A stretch of DNA of 64,000 bases from Anaerocolumna chitinilytica (GCF_014218355.1 NZ_AP023368.1:810001-874000), one strand, 5' to 3'; shown: positions 1-12,237, counted from the stretch's first letter. Numbers and translations: made by a program. Notes: generated by a model not told the origin, from the sequence alone.

Positions 1-1
1 A

Positions 2-358
2 TTCACTTATCAAGCCAAAGTAATCAGAAAACTGGCAGAGGAAGAATCCTGTGTCATTGTTGGAAGATGTGCGGATTATATATTAAGAGATCTGGATAAT
101 GTGGTAAAGGTATATGTTCACGCATCTTTAGAGGATTGTGTAAAGAGGCTGGAAGGCATGTCCAGTCAGTCACCGAAAGAGTTGGAAAAGAAGATTCTGG
201 AAACAGACAAAAGGAGAGCCGCTTATTATCGGTATTACACAGGCAGGGACTGGGAGAATGCCGGAAATTATGATCTATGTTTAAATAGTAAGCGCTTAGG
301 CTTTGATAAATGTGTAAGGATTGTAAAAGATTATCTGGATATTCGATTTGGAAAATAA
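2..358 (+). CDS. Cytidylate kinase-like family protein (5' truncated by window edge)
   Basis: The reading frame is open from base 2 to the stop at 356-358, so the gene begins outside the window and only about 118 C-terminal residues are seen. The visible part contains VIVGRCADYIL followed by VYVHASLEDCVKRL and later YYRYYTGRDW, a pattern I recognise from the cytidylate kinase-like family (Pfam Cytidylate_kin2), in which a P-loop kinase fold ends in an Arg/Lys-rich lid. The P-loop is off the edge. The family is related to nucleoside monophosphate kinases, but its substrate is usually not established, so CMP phosphorylation is only an analogy. A weak hairpin with a T-run follows at 416-432. Confidence 0.8.
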   Translation, partial: FTYQAKVIRKLAEEESCVIVGRCADYILRDLDNVVKVYVHASLEDCVKRLEGMSSQSPKELEKKILETDKRRAAYYRYYTGRDWENAGNYDLCLNSKRLGFDKCVRIVKDYLDIRFGK

Positions 359-415
359 TATGGAAGGAGCAGACTGACTTTCCGGAGTACACTAATACAT
401 TTTGGTGTATGAGGG

Positions 416-432
416 GAGCAGGCTGCTCTTTT
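416..432 (+). terminator. Weak terminator-like hairpin after the cytidylate kinase-like gene
   Basis: GAGCA (416-420) pairs with TGCTC (424-428) across a three-base loop, and a run of five T follows. The stem is only five base pairs, so the call is tentative. Confidence 0.35.
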
Positions 433-484
433 TATATTTACATGAATTTTTATGAAAAAAAATGAATTAGTACGTAGGCATGAC

Positions 485-514
485 TTGTAATGAAAGATGG
501 CATTATGCTATACT
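485..514 (+). promoter_or_regulatory. Candidate sigma-A promoter for the aminotransferase pair
   Basis: TTGTAA (485-490) and TATACT (509-514) are separated by 18 bases, upstream of the aminotransferase gene starting near 673. The match is partial and the leader would be about 150 nt. Confidence 0.4.
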
Positions 515-672
515 GATAAAAATAAAAATTAAGATATGAGAAAGAGATTGTTTCAATGAAAAATACCTCATTGGAACGAAGAAAGCTGGATTGAAAGACA
601 ATATAATACTTGAAAGGACGCCACATAAGTGGCAGTATTGCAGGTCAGACTGCGATTCAAAGGGTGCTAAGT

Positions 673-1872
673 ATGATTTCTGAAAAGATGAGTGTTATGG
701 TAAAAAACAGTTCAATAACCAGGGCTATGTTTGAAGAAGGTAAACGTCTTGCAGCAATTTACGGCAAGGAAAATGTATATGATTTTAGCCTTGGCAACCC
801 TAGCGTACAGCCGCCAGTTTCCGTAAAAGAAGCTCTAATTGATATAATTTCAAATGAAGACACTACTTTTGTTCATGGATATATGAACAATTCAGGATAT
901 GAGGATGTAAGAGAGAAGATAGCAACAAAGCTGAACCAAGTACATGGTACCTCCTTCCATACCAATAATATTATAATGACAGTGGGTGCTGCCGGCGGAC
1001 TGAATGTAATCCTAAAGACGTTAATCAATCCCGGTGATGAAGTGGTTACCTTTGCACCTTTTTTTGGTGAGTATAAAAATTATGCCGATAATTATGATGC
1101 CAAGCTTGTAGTAATCAGTCCTGATAAGGAAACCTTCCTGCCGAACTTAAAAGAATTGGAAGAAAAGCTTACGAAAGCCACAAAAGCAATTATTGTCAAT
1201 ACACCTAATAATCCTACCGGTGTAGTATATTCGGAGGAGACTATTATAGAACTTTCAAAAGTACTGGAAAAGAAGCAGCAGGAGTTTGGAACAAACATCT
1301 ACCTGATTTCCGATGAACCCTACAGAGAACTGGTTTATGGGGATGTCTTCGTTCCTTATATCACAAAATATTATAGAAATACCATTGTCGGTTATTCCTA
1401 CAGTAAATCTCTTTCATTACCCGGTGAACGTATTGGTTATCTTGTAATACCTACGGAAGTGGATGATTATGAAGAGATTTTTGCAGCTGCAAGTGTTGCC
1501 ACCAGAATTCTGGGATATGTAAATGCACCTTCCCTTATACAGAGAGTAGTCGCAAGATGCCTGGATTCAGAAGTAGATGTATCAGTATATAATGAGAACA
1601 GAGAACTGCTTTATGGCAGCCTGAAAGAATATGGTTATTCCTGTGCCAAACCGGAAGGAGCTTTTTATCTCTTTGTAAAGACTTTGGAAGAAGACGATAA
1701 AGCTTTTTGCGAAAAGGCAAAAAAGCATAATATCCTTATAGTGCCAGGTTCTGCCTTTGGCTGTCCCGGATACTGCCGTATTGCTTATTGTGTAAGCAAG
1801 AAAACCATAGAAGGGGCATTACCCCATTTTAAGAAGCTATACGAAGAATATAAGGAAGCAGAAGCCAAATAA
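673..1872 (+). CDS. Pyridoxal phosphate-dependent aminotransferase, class I/II (aspartate aminotransferase-like)
   Basis: This 399-residue fold-type I aminotransferase transfers an amino group from an amino acid to a 2-oxo acid in the cytoplasm. Visible marks are the N-terminal MISEKMSVMVKNSS segment, the NTPNNPTGVVY motif, the SDEPYRELVYG segment and the SYSKSLSLPGERIGY segment, whose Lys should form the Schiff base with PLP. A longer frame opens at a TTG at 610, but family proteins begin at the MISEKM segment, and an AGGGTG ribosome site stands about seven bases before the ATG at 673. The gene is followed after 35 bases by a second aminotransferase, so the two are probably co-transcribed. 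The amino-acid substrate cannot be fixed from the sequence. Confidence 0.85.
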   Translation: MISEKMSVMVKNSSITRAMFEEGKRLAAIYGKENVYDFSLGNPSVQPPVSVKEALIDIISNEDTTFVHGYMNNSGYEDVREKIATKLNQVHGTSFHTNNIIMTVGAAGGLNVILKTLINPGDEVVTFAPFFGEYKNYADNYDAKLVVISPDKETFLPNLKELEEKLTKATKAIIVNTPNNPTGVVYSEETIIELSKVLEKKQQEFGTNIYLISDEPYRELVYGDVFVPYITKYYRNTIVGYSYSKSLSLPGERIGYLVIPTEVDDYEEIFAAASVATRILGYVNAPSLIQRVVARCLDSEVDVSVYNENRELLYGSLKEYGYSCAKPEGAFYLFVKTLEEDDKAFCEKAKKHNILIVPGSAFGCPGYCRIAYCVSKKTIEGALPHFKKLYEEYKEAEAK

Positions 1873-1907
1873 TCAGAGTTATTTGTTAAGACAGAAAAGA
1901 GGTTATT

Positions 1908-2960
1908 ATGAAGCAGTGGGAAGAGAATTTCAGGAAAGTTGTTCCATATGTCCCCGGAGAGCAGCCGAACCAGCCTGGGATGATAAAGCTAAATACCAAT
2001 GAAAATCCATATCCGCCTTCACCCAATGTGAAAAAGGCTATGGATGAATTTGACATGGACAAATTAAGGTTATATCCGGATATTTCTTCTACAATATTAG
2101 TGGAAGCTCTTGGAGAAACTTATGGGTTAAACAAAGATCAGATTTTTGTAGGGGTCGGATCAGATGATGTTCTGGCAACCGCTTTTTTGACTTTCTTTAA
2201 TGGGACAGAGCCGATTCTTTTCCCGGATATCAGCTATTCCTTTTATGAAGTCTGGGCACAGCTTTATCATATTCCTTATGTGACTCCTTCCTTAATGGAA
2301 GATTTCACAATAAAAAGAGAGGATTATTATAGAAAGAACGGCGGTATTGTGATAGCAAATCCCAATGCTCCAACTTCTCTTAGTTTAGGAATTGATGCCA
2401 TAAAGGATATTTTAGAGCATAATAAGGAGTCTGTTGTTATCATTGATGAGGCCTATGTGGATTTTGGCGGTGAGAGCTCGCTGCCCTTATTAAAGGATTA
2501 TGAAAATCTTTTGATTGTACAGACCTTTTCGAAATCCTACTCTATGGCTGGAATACGGATAGGCTATGCCTTTGGTGCCCCTTCTCTAATCAAAGCGATG
2601 AATGATGTGAAGTATTCTTATAATTCCTATACCATGAATCAGCCTTCCCTATATTATGGAACAGAGGCGGTAAAGGATACGAAGTACCATAAAGAAACCC
2701 TTGAAAAAATAATGAAGACAAGAACCTGGGTGGCAGAAAGTCTGAAGAACCTCGGATTTAAGGTTATACCCTCCTCTGCCAACTTTCTCTTTGTCTCCCA
2801 TGAGGAAGTACCGGCAGAAAAAATCTACGAAGAACTAAGAGCGAAGAAAATATATATCCGCCATTTTAAGAAACCAAGAATCGATAATTATTTGAGAATA
2901 ACCATTGGAACCGATAGAGAAATGGAAGTTTTCCTTGCTGCCATTACAGAGGCTATATAA
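1908..2960 (+). CDS. hisC: Histidinol-phosphate aminotransferase-like protein
   Basis: The 350-residue product matches the HisC branch of fold-type I aminotransferases: KLNTNENPYPPSP near the N-terminus, ANPNAPTSLSLG for substrate binding, VIIDEAYVDFG with the PLP-contacting Asp, and QTFSKSYSMAGIRIGYAFG with the Schiff-base Lys. HisC converts imidazole-acetol phosphate to histidinol phosphate, but close relatives act on aromatic amino acids or cobalamin precursors. No other his gene is adjacent; a eukaryotic-type HisA lies 57 kb away. The start is fixed by an AAAGAGGTTATT ribosome site directly before ATG. Confidence 0.8.
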   Translation: MKQWEENFRKVVPYVPGEQPNQPGMIKLNTNENPYPPSPNVKKAMDEFDMDKLRLYPDISSTILVEALGETYGLNKDQIFVGVGSDDVLATAFLTFFNGTEPILFPDISYSFYEVWAQLYHIPYVTPSLMEDFTIKREDYYRKNGGIVIANPNAPTSLSLGIDAIKDILEHNKESVVIIDEAYVDFGGESSLPLLKDYENLLIVQTFSKSYSMAGIRIGYAFGAPSLIKAMNDVKYSYNSYTMNQPSLYYGTEAVKDTKYHKETLEKIMKTRTWVAESLKNLGFKVIPSSANFLFVSHEEVPAEKIYEELRAKKIYIRHFKKPRIDNYLRITIGTDREMEVFLAAITEAI

Positions 2961-2969
2961 ACCTCTATT

Positions 2970-2998
2970 TTGACTATTGCTTGTAATTGTGTTATGAT
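2970..2998 (+). promoter_or_regulatory. Sigma-A-type promoter upstream of glnS
   Basis: TTGACT (2970-2975) and TATGAT (2993-2998) are separated by exactly 17 bases and lie 36 bases before the glnS start. The promoter begins just after the hisC stop, so glnS has its own transcript. Confidence 0.7.
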
Positions 2999-3033
2999 AT
3001 ACATTAATTTGATTATTAAAGGAGGACCCAGCC

Positions 3034-4749
3034 ATGGATATGGAGACAGGCAAAATAGCTGCAGAGAATGGCAGTGATAATAATCCGGCTGATAATGAGA
3101 TCATTTCAAAGAATTTTATTGAACAGATCATAGAGAAAGATATAAAGGAAGGACGTTGTACAACAGTAGTAACACGTTTTCCGCCAGAACCCAATGGTTA
3201 TCTTCATATAGGACATGCCAAATCCATTCTGTTAAATAACGGACTTGCCAGAGAATATGGCGGCAGATTCAATCTTAGATTTGACGATACGAATCCTACC
3301 AAGGAAAAGACAGAATTCGTTGAATCCATTATTGCCGATGTTAAGTGGATTGGCGGAGAGTTTGAAGACAGGCTGTTCTTTGCATCCGATTATTTTGACC
3401 AGATGTATGAAGGGGCATTAAAGCTAATAAAAAAAGGAAAAGCCTATGTCTGTGATTTAAGTCCTGATGAAATCAGAGAATATAGAGGGACTTTAACAGA
3501 GCCCGGTAAGGAGAGTCCTTACAGAAATCGAAGCATAGAAGAGAACTTAAAGCTGTTCGTAGAGATGAAAGAAGGCAAGTACGAAGACGGTTCTAAGGTC
3601 CTTCGGGCAAAGATAGATATGGCATCACCCAATATTAATATGAGAGACCCCATTATCTATCGTATAGCAAGGATGACCCACCATAATACCGGTGATAAAT
3701 GGTGTATTTATCCTATGTATGATTTCGCTCATCCAATAGAGGACGCTATTGAAGGAATTACACATTCTATCTGTACCTTGGAATTCGAAGATCACAGACC
3801 TCTTTATGACTGGGTTGTTACAGAACTGGAATATGAGAATCCTCCGAAACAGATAGAATTTGCCAAGATGTACCTGACCAATGTAATAACCGGTAAGCGT
3901 TATATTAAGAAGCTGGTAGAAGAGGGCATTGTAGATGGCTGGGATGATCCAAGACTTGTTTCCATTAGTGCCTTAAGAAGAAGAGGCTTTACTCCGGAAT
4001 CCATTAAGATGTTTATGGAATTGTGCGGAGTGTCAAAGAGCCAGAGTTCAGTGGATTATTCCATGTTAGAATATTGTATCAGAGAAGACTTGAAGCTGAA
4101 AAGACCCCGTGCTATGGCAGTTTTAGATCCGGTCAAGCTGGTAATTACCAATTATCCGGAAGATATTACTGAATTTATGGAAGTTCCTAATAATCAGGAA
4201 AATGAAGAGATGGGTAATAGGGTAGTACCTTTTAGCAGAGAACTATACATAGACAGAGAAGATTTTAAGGCCGAGCCTCCCAAGAAATATTTCAGATTAT
4301 TCCCGGGAAATGAAGTAAGACTTATGAATGCTTATTTTGTAACCTGTACCGATTATATAGCAGATGAAAATGGAGTTGTAACAGAGATACATGCCACCTA
4401 TGATCCTAAGACCAGAAGCGGGTCCGGTTTTAACGAAAGAAAGGTTAAGGGAACCATTCACTGGGTAGATGCAAGAACATCTGTTAAGGCAGAAGTTAGA
4501 TTATATGAAAATATTGTTGATGAAGAAAAGGGCGTATACAATGAAGACGGCAGTCTTAATCTGAATCCCAACTCCATCACAGTACTAAAGGACTGCCGCA
4601 TCGAACATAGTGTAGAAGATGCAAAAGCCTATGACAGTTTTCAATTTTTAAGACACGGCTATTTTTGTGTGGATTCGAAAGATTCTGCCAAAGACCATCT
4701 GGTATTTAACAGAATAGTTTCGCTTAAAAGCTCATATAAGCCTGATTAA
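3034..4749 (+). CDS. glnS: Glutaminyl-tRNA synthetase
   Basis: This class I aminoacyl-tRNA synthetase of 571 residues charges tRNA-Gln with glutamine. The catalytic core begins with [18 protein letters not shown], which contains the HIGH motif, and continues with [29 protein letters not shown], and [21 protein letters not shown], all typical of GlnS rather than GltX. The C-terminal anticodon-binding beta barrels are complete ([17 protein letters not shown]). The segment that holds the KMSKS-class loop in Escherichia coli GlnS (VMSKR) reads VITGKR here. AGGAGG precedes the ATG at 3034. About 40 N-terminal residues before the core are poorly conserved. Having GlnS suggests that the organism does not depend only on the GatCAB route for Gln-tRNA. 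Confidence 0.95.
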   Translation: MDMETGKIAAENGSDNNPADNEIISKNFIEQIIEKDIKEGRCTTVVTRFPPEPNGYLHIGHAKSILLNNGLAREYGGRFNLRFDDTNPTKEKTEFVESIIADVKWIGGEFEDRLFFASDYFDQMYEGALKLIKKGKAYVCDLSPDEIREYRGTLTEPGKESPYRNRSIEENLKLFVEMKEGKYEDGSKVLRAKIDMASPNINMRDPIIYRIARMTHHNTGDKWCIYPMYDFAHPIEDAIEGITHSICTLEFEDHRPLYDWVVTELEYENPPKQIEFAKMYLTNVITGKRYIKKLVEEGIVDGWDDPRLVSISALRRRGFTPESIKMFMELCGVSKSQSSVDYSMLEYCIREDLKLKRPRAMAVLDPVKLVITNYPEDITEFMEVPNNQENEEMGNRVVPFSRELYIDREDFKAEPPKKYFRLFPGNEVRLMNAYFVTCTDYIADENGVVTEIHATYDPKTRSGSGFNERKVKGTIHWVDARTSVKAEVRLYENIVDEEKGVYNEDGSLNLNPNSITVLKDCRIEHSVEDAKAYDSFQFLRHGYFCVDSKDSAKDHLVFNRIVSLKSSYKPD

Positions 4750-4805
4750 TACATTATGTGAATGATTTTTATTTGAAGGCGCTCGGCGCCACATGGAGGG
4801 ATAAA

Positions 4806-5651
4806 ATGGCCAATATATTTTCAGGACTTGAAGAATTCGGACTTGGAAAAATGTCCAATATGGATGTATACGCAACTGATGATAAGGGGAAAAAAACAGA
4901 ACAGTCAGGAACAGAAGAAAAAGCACAGGTAGTTGAGTCAGATTTTATTTTTGATAAAACCTATACCTGTCCGGTTTGTGATAAGGGATTTAAGACGAAA
5001 ACAGTAAAGACCGGTAAGGTGAAACTGATATCCGCTGATACGGACTTAAGACCGAAATACCAGCATATGGATTCACTAAAATATGATGTAATAGCATGCC
5101 CTCACTGCGGATATGCTGCCTTAAACCGATTTTTTAACTATATGACCTCCCAGCAGGCGAAATTAATAAAAGAAAATATCACAGCTTCCTTTAAAGGAAT
5201 GGCTCCGGAAGGGGAGGTCTTAACATATGATGAGGCTATTTCCCGTCACAAGCTGGCCCTTGTTAATGCTATAGTGAAAAAGGGAAAGATAAGTGAGAGA
5301 GCTTATACATGCCTTAAGACAGCCTGGCTCCTTCGTGGAAAAGCAGAAGCTTTGGCAGAGCAGGAAGAAACCGATGAAATCAGAAAAGAACGTAAGAACC
5401 TTCAAGAGGAGGAATTTGAATTCATAAAGAATGCCTGTGAAGGCTTTATGGAGGCATTTTCGAAGGAATCCTTCCCTATGTGCGGTATGGATGAAAATAC
5501 TATGATGTATTTAATCGCAGACCTTGCCAGAAGAAGTGGCAAGATTGATGAGTCCAGCAGATGGATTTCCAGAGTATTAATCTCAAGGGATGCCAATGAG
5601 CGTATTAAAGCAAAGGCTAGAGAGTTAAAGGATTTATTAAAACAGGAATAG
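4806..5651 (+). CDS. DUF2225 family zinc-ribbon protein
   Basis: The 281-residue product has two Cys pairs near the N-terminus, CPVCDKGF and CPHCGYAA, placed as in DUF2225 proteins of Firmicutes, and a largely helical C-terminal half with TPR-like spacing (RLARRSGK-type segments). The pairs probably bind one zinc ion. The function of the family is not known to me. A longer frame opens at 4758, but GGAGGG at 4795-4800 places the start at ATG 4806. The stop codon touches the first hairpin of the repeat at 5651. Confidence 0.75.
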   Translation: MANIFSGLEEFGLGKMSNMDVYATDDKGKKTEQSGTEEKAQVVESDFIFDKTYTCPVCDKGFKTKTVKTGKVKLISADTDLRPKYQHMDSLKYDVIACPHCGYAALNRFFNYMTSQQAKLIKENITASFKGMAPEGEVLTYDEAISRHKLALVNAIVKKGKISERAYTCLKTAWLLRGKAEALAEQEETDEIRKERKNLQEEEFEFIKNACEGFMEAFSKESFPMCGMDENTMMYLIADLARRSGKIDESSRWISRVLISRDANERIKAKARELKDLLKQE

Positions 5652-5775
5652 TATGAATTATAAAGGACATAATTCATACACAAGAATGCGCCTGCGAAAT
5701 CCTCGGCGCATTCTTGAGGCGCGTTGGAAAAGAGCATGTTGATAGTATGAATAATTGAAAAGAATAATTCATAAT
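5651..5775 (+). repeat. Double-hairpin intergenic repeat, copy 1 (family A)
   Basis: The first hairpin has a perfect 11-bp stem (5651-5661 with 5669-5679) around a 7-base loop AAAGGAC. The second has a perfect 12-bp stem (5681-5692 with 5705-5716) around the loop TGCGAAATCCTC. A spacer with GTTGGAAAAGAGCATG follows, then a degenerate third hairpin (TATGAAT near 5745 with ATTCATA near 5766). The same order of hairpins, loop sequences and spacer recurs at 58423-58613, which shows a dispersed repeat family. There is no T-run, so this is not a plain terminator. It starts on the last base of the preceding stop codon and lies between convergent genes. Confidence 0.8.
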
Positions 5776-5834
5776 AGGCAGCTATAAGAAGGGTGATATT
5801 AATCTTATGGCTGCCTTAATGTATTTATAGAAGA

Positions 5835-6590
5835 TTAATTTCCTTTTTCATAGACGCTGTTAGTCTTTGTCATAGCTCTTGGAAGAGCATCTTTTGAATT
5901 TTTCCAGGGTTCATTTACATAACGGTAATCGAATTTATCAATAAACCATTCCAGATCATCCCGTACCCGCTTCATATTGTCAAAATATATCTTGTTTAAA
6001 TCCTTACGAAAACTCTCCGCTTTCTCTCCGCTAAGGTGCTTGTCCGCTTCCTGGAATAAGAGGCCATAATGCTCGGTACAAAAGCCTTTGGAAGCTTTTA
6101 ATTTATCAATAAAGGCACTGTCATGTTCAAAGAGGTAGAATACGGTTGTAATGTAAAGATTGAACATGTTATCAATCTTATTGCAGACGTAGCAGGAGCT
6201 TACTATATTATCTGTATATTCTTTTACAGGAGTAGTCTCCGTATTCTTTTTAAAAAGAGAAGGCCCTTTACCTTTCTTAGCGGAAAGGCCCTCTAAGTCC
6301 TTAATCGTCTTATCCATGTGGGTCTTTAGCATAAGGGCCAGCCCAAGACGGTTCTTATTCTCATAAAGCTTACCCAGATGATAATTGCAGAATCCGATTT
6401 TATCCGTTTCAGCTCTTACATCATCTTCCATGTAGCTGGGACCCATGGTGAATTCCACCGCATTGTTTTCAAGTGTTTTTTTCATAAAACATATCGGGCA
6501 TTCGCAGTCACTGTCAAAAGCATCATTGACCGGTATGGTGTACAATTTTTCTTTCATTTTATATACCTGATAATCCTTTCTGGTATTCAT
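5835..6590 (-). CDS. Cys-rich conserved protein, DUF6062-like
   Basis: The 251-residue product has two similar metal-site-like clusters, CECPIC with a later FCNYH, and CYVC with a later FCTEHYG, suggesting an internal duplication of a Cys2-Cys-His module. I recognise the pattern as the DUF6062 family of Lachnospiraceae, whose function is unknown. There is no signal peptide or membrane segment. On the minus strand AGGAACT precedes the ATG, supporting the start. The gene is convergent with the DUF2225 gene and divergent from groES. Confidence 0.6.
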   Translation of the reverse strand: MNTRKDYQVYKMKEKLYTIPVNDAFDSDCECPICFMKKTLENNAVEFTMGPSYMEDDVRAETDKIGFCNYHLGKLYENKNRLGLALMLKTHMDKTIKDLEGLSAKKGKGPSLFKKNTETTPVKEYTDNIVSSCYVCNKIDNMFNLYITTVFYLFEHDSAFIDKLKASKGFCTEHYGLLFQEADKHLSGEKAESFRKDLNKIYFDNMKRVRDDLEWFIDKFDYRYVNEPWKNSKDALPRAMTKTNSVYEKGN

Positions 6591-6838
6591 AGTTCCTATT
6601 GCAATAAGTATAGCATGGCCCAGTTAATTGTACAATGAATTATTCATTCCCCCAGGTATAACAAAGAGTAAATATTCCCATATTAAGTAAGGTGAACTTC
6701 TGCAGAGTAAATATATAGTTTTAAAGTATTTGTTATATTGTAACTATAAAAAAGTGAGAAAAAATGAGATATTAAGAATAAAATGGAGCTAAAGTTAAAT
6801 ATTATCGAAAATAAAGCGTATTTTAAAGAAAAGTATGG
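6591..6838. other. Divergent intergenic region before groES, no gene seen
   Basis: The stretch between the Cys-rich gene and the groES promoter is very A+T rich and has no credible reading frame. It must hold the minus-strand promoter, but I see no convincing hexamer pair. Confidence 0.5.
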
Positions 6839-6867
6839 TTGCATAATAAAGGCAAATTTACTAATAT
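6839..6867 (+). promoter_or_regulatory. Sigma-A promoter of groES-groEL
   Basis: TTGCAT (6839-6844) and TAATAT (6862-6867) are spaced by 17 bases, with the CIRCE operator beginning 11 bases further on, so the repressor site covers the transcription start. Confidence 0.75.
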
Positions 6868-6878
6868 ATCTTTATCGG

Positions 6879-6905
6879 TTAGCACTCAATTCGAGTGAGT
6901 GCTAA
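6879..6905 (+). promoter_or_regulatory. CIRCE operator (HrcA binding site)
   Basis: TTAGCACTC (6879-6887), nine bases, then GAGTGCTAA (6897-6905) is a perfect match to the CIRCE consensus. HrcA bound here represses groESL and is inactivated by heat shock. No hrcA gene lies in the window. Confidence 0.98.
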
Positions 6906-6963
6906 TAAAATTCAAAAAATGCCTTTTTAAATGAAATATTGATATCATAAGGAGGAAATAAAA

Positions 6964-7251
6964 ATGAAGTTAGTACCATTAGGAGACAAAGTGGTTTTAA
7001 AGCAGCTTGTAGCTGAAGAGACAACAAAGTCAGGTATCGTATTACCTGGTCAGGCAAAAGAGAAACCCCAGCAGGCTGAAGTTGTAGCAGTAGGTCCTGG
7101 CGGTGTTGTAGATGGAAAAGAAGTAACCATGCAGGTTAAAGTTGGAGATAAGGTTATATTCTCCAAATATTCCGGTACTGAAGTGAAATTAGAAGAAGTA
7201 GAATATATTGTTGTAAAGCAGAACGATATCGTTGCTGTTGTTGAAGATTAG
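6964..7251 (+). CDS. groES: Co-chaperonin GroES
   Basis: This 95-residue protein forms the seven-membered lid of the GroEL chamber. It shows MKLVPLGDKVVLK at the start, a mobile loop around EETTKSGIVLPGQAKEKP, and the terminal VEYIVVKQNDIVAVVED. Its length is normal. AAGGAGGAAATAAAA precedes the ATG. It is the first gene of the heat-shock operon under CIRCE. Confidence 0.98.
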   Translation: MKLVPLGDKVVLKQLVAEETTKSGIVLPGQAKEKPQQAEVVAVGPGGVVDGKEVTMQVKVGDKVIFSKYSGTEVKLEEVEYIVVKQNDIVAVVED

Positions 7252-7273
7252 TTTGAATTATCGAGAAGTATAG

Positions 7274-8992
<1,719 letters not shown>

Positions 8993-9013
8993 TTTTGAAA
9001 TGAGCTAATTCCT

Positions 9014-9048
9014 AAAAGGGAGTCTGCATTTGCAGATTCCCTTTTTTC
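9014..9048 (+). terminator. Rho-independent terminator of groESL
   Basis: AAGGGAGTCTGCA pairs almost perfectly with TGCAGATTCCCTT around a two-base loop, followed by six T. It lies 20 bases after the groEL stop. Confidence 0.9.
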
Positions 9049-9271
9049 ATAAGATTTTTATAAAGATATAAGAATTATTTTGGGAATAAGGCTTTTCCTT
9101 TCCTGGTTTTTTTAGTATAATACTCTTATAAATATGCCAATTCAGAGAATTGTCAGACGGCTGTCTAAAGTTAGCTATTCTTATGTTGTGTATTAGCTTA
9201 CAGATCAAACTGCCGGGACAAAATAATACACTTAAATAAATTGGCATAAAATCAGGTCAGGAGGCAAAAAA

Positions 9272-9769
9272 ATGAATGAGTTATATGCAGAGGCAGGAGT
9301 GAAACGGAAGGATACTGCCGGAACATATGCTTTAAGATTTTTATTAATATTTGCAGCAATTGTATTATTTTTCTTTTCTATGCGCAGCCAAATTCTACTG
9401 TTCATAGCAGCAATCGTAATCGTTGCAATTTTTTATTTTTTCCCAAGGCTTAGTCTGGAATATGAATATGTATTCTGTGACGGACAGTTGGACTTTGATA
9501 AGATAATGGGAAAAGCAAAGAGAAAGACCGATTTAAAGATAGATTTCGAGCAGGTTGAGGTAATGGCCCCTGTCGGTTCTCATGCATTGGATAGTTTCAA
9601 TAATGGAAAATATGCAGTAAAGGATTATACCTCAAGAGATAAAAATGCAAAGCCCTATGTAATAATATATCGTCAGGGTGAAAAAAGTCTTAGGATTTTA
9701 TTTGAGCCAAATGAGAAGATGTTAAGTTGTATAAAGATGAAACATCCCAGAAAGCTCGTTCAATATTAA
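9272..9769 (+). CDS. Small membrane protein with PH-like soluble tail (DUF6106-like)
   Basis: The 165-residue product has two adjacent hydrophobic helices (about residues 23-40 and 43-60, FLLIFAAIVLFFFSM and LLFIAAIVIVAIFYFF). A soluble domain follows with YEYVFCDGQLDFDKIMGKAKRKTDLKIDFEQVE, the layout of Lachnospiraceae membrane proteins that I would place near DUF6106. Function is unknown. CAGGAGGCAAAAAA precedes the ATG. It stands alone between two terminators. Confidence 0.6.
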   Translation: MNELYAEAGVKRKDTAGTYALRFLLIFAAIVLFFFSMRSQILLFIAAIVIVAIFYFFPRLSLEYEYVFCDGQLDFDKIMGKAKRKTDLKIDFEQVEVMAPVGSHALDSFNNGKYAVKDYTSRDKNAKPYVIIYRQGEKSLRILFEPNEKMLSCIKMKHPRKLVQY

Positions 9770-9790
9770 AGATTAGAATAAAGTATAAGG

Positions 9791-9832
9791 GGATTATCTG
9801 TAAGCGGGACCGCTTCAGATAATCCTTTTTTT
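9791..9832 (+). terminator. Strong Rho-independent terminator
   Basis: GGATTATCTG (9791-9800) pairs perfectly with CAGATAATCC (9816-9825), and an inner AAGCGG/CCGCTT stem extends it to about 16 bp with one bulge. Seven T follow. Confidence 0.93.
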
Positions 9833-9937
9833 AATACAAAAAATAACATTGTATTATAATGAAAGACGTATGTTTATTCTGGAAAGACATCTTTTGAATT
9901 CTGTATGCTGTTGAGGGACAAAAACTGATTTTACTAG

Positions 9938-9966
9938 TTGACAAGCGGTATCTAATTGGTTATACT
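9938..9966 (+). promoter_or_regulatory. Sigma-A promoter of guaB
   Basis: A perfect TTGACA (9938-9943) and TATACT (9961-9966) are separated by 17 bases, 58 bases before the guaB start. I saw no guanine or PRPP aptamer in the short leader. Confidence 0.88.
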
Positions 9967-9993
9967 TTTAAAAATTAACAAAAAACCGAATAA

Positions 9994-11478
<1,485 letters not shown>

Positions 11479-11536
11479 TGTGAAAACCCTAATGCGTACC
11501 ACAAAGGGAGTTAAACAATCATAATGATTAATATAG

Positions 11537-11577
11537 AAAAAGAAGCCTCAGCCTAATTTGGCTGTGGCTTCTTTTTC
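11537..11577. terminator. Bidirectional terminator between guaB and the amidase gene
   Basis: AAAAAGAAGCC (11537-11547) pairs with GGCTTCTTTTT (11566-11576), with an inner GCC/GGC pairing around a six-base loop. T-runs follow on both strands. The 3' arm lies inside the amidase coding sequence, which ends at 11548. Confidence 0.85.
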
Positions 11578-12237
11578 TTTTAAATAAGCAATAATATTAT
11601 CTTTCAAGGTCTCCCAGGCATCCTCATGTTTTACATAATATAAAGGACATAGTTTTCCGGTTATATCATAGTGTCTTAATATATCTTCTCTATCCAGTCT
11701 AAATTTACTGCAGAGCCAGGCTGAAAGCGCCAGCAGGGAATCATAGGTCTTCTGGTTGAACTTACCGGTTGCATCCGGGTGGCAGCATTCAATGGAAATG
11801 GTGTCATTATTCCTATCATTGGATGCAAAGGATATTTCATCTAAAGGAATACATTGTATAATCTCGCCTTCCAATCCGATTACGAAATGACTGCTGGCAG
11901 AGATTTTAGTCTGAGACTTTAAATTCTCAAAATAATTCCTGTTTGCTTCTGCGGAAGTCCCGGGATTAGCAGTATAGTGAATTACAATTCCCCGTACCTT
12001 TTTCAGTGGTTCCTGGCATCTTGAATAATCGTTTGGTGTAAGCAGGTCTGCTGTTATGGGTGGAGGATCTATCGTGTAATAAGCGAAACCATAGAAATCT
12101 CCTCTTTGGTGTTTGATTACAGAAATCAGCATTACAGCAACAATAGCTGTCATTATCATACCTAGGCTGGTAACTACAGTGATGCGGAGCAGCCTATTCC
12201 GATGCCTTTTCCTGCGGCGTTTCTCCTTGGCAGTCAT
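11548..12237 (-). CDS. N-acetylmuramoyl-L-alanine amidase (Amidase_2/PGRP fold), membrane-anchored
   Basis: The 229-residue product starts with a very basic cytoplasmic stretch, then one membrane segment (about residues 19-40), then an extracytoplasmic amidase domain. Zinc ligands are expected at His87 (VIHYTANPG), His189 (ILRHYDITGK) and Cys197, the PGRP-type arrangement. The enzyme would cut between muramic acid and the stem peptide of peptidoglycan. AAAGGA precedes the ATG on the minus strand at about ten bases. Its last codons run through the terminator hairpin shared with guaB. A spore-germination or growth role cannot be told apart. Confidence 0.85.
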   Translation of the reverse strand: MTAKEKRRRKRHRNRLLRITVVTSLGMIMTAIVAVMLISVIKHQRGDFYGFAYYTIDPPPITADLLTPNDYSRCQEPLKKVRGIVIHYTANPGTSAEANRNYFENLKSQTKISASSHFVIGLEGEIIQCIPLDEISFASNDRNNDTISIECCHPDATGKFNQKTYDSLLALSAWLCSKFRLDREDILRHYDITGKLCPLYYVKHEDAWETLKDNIIAYLKEKEATAKLG

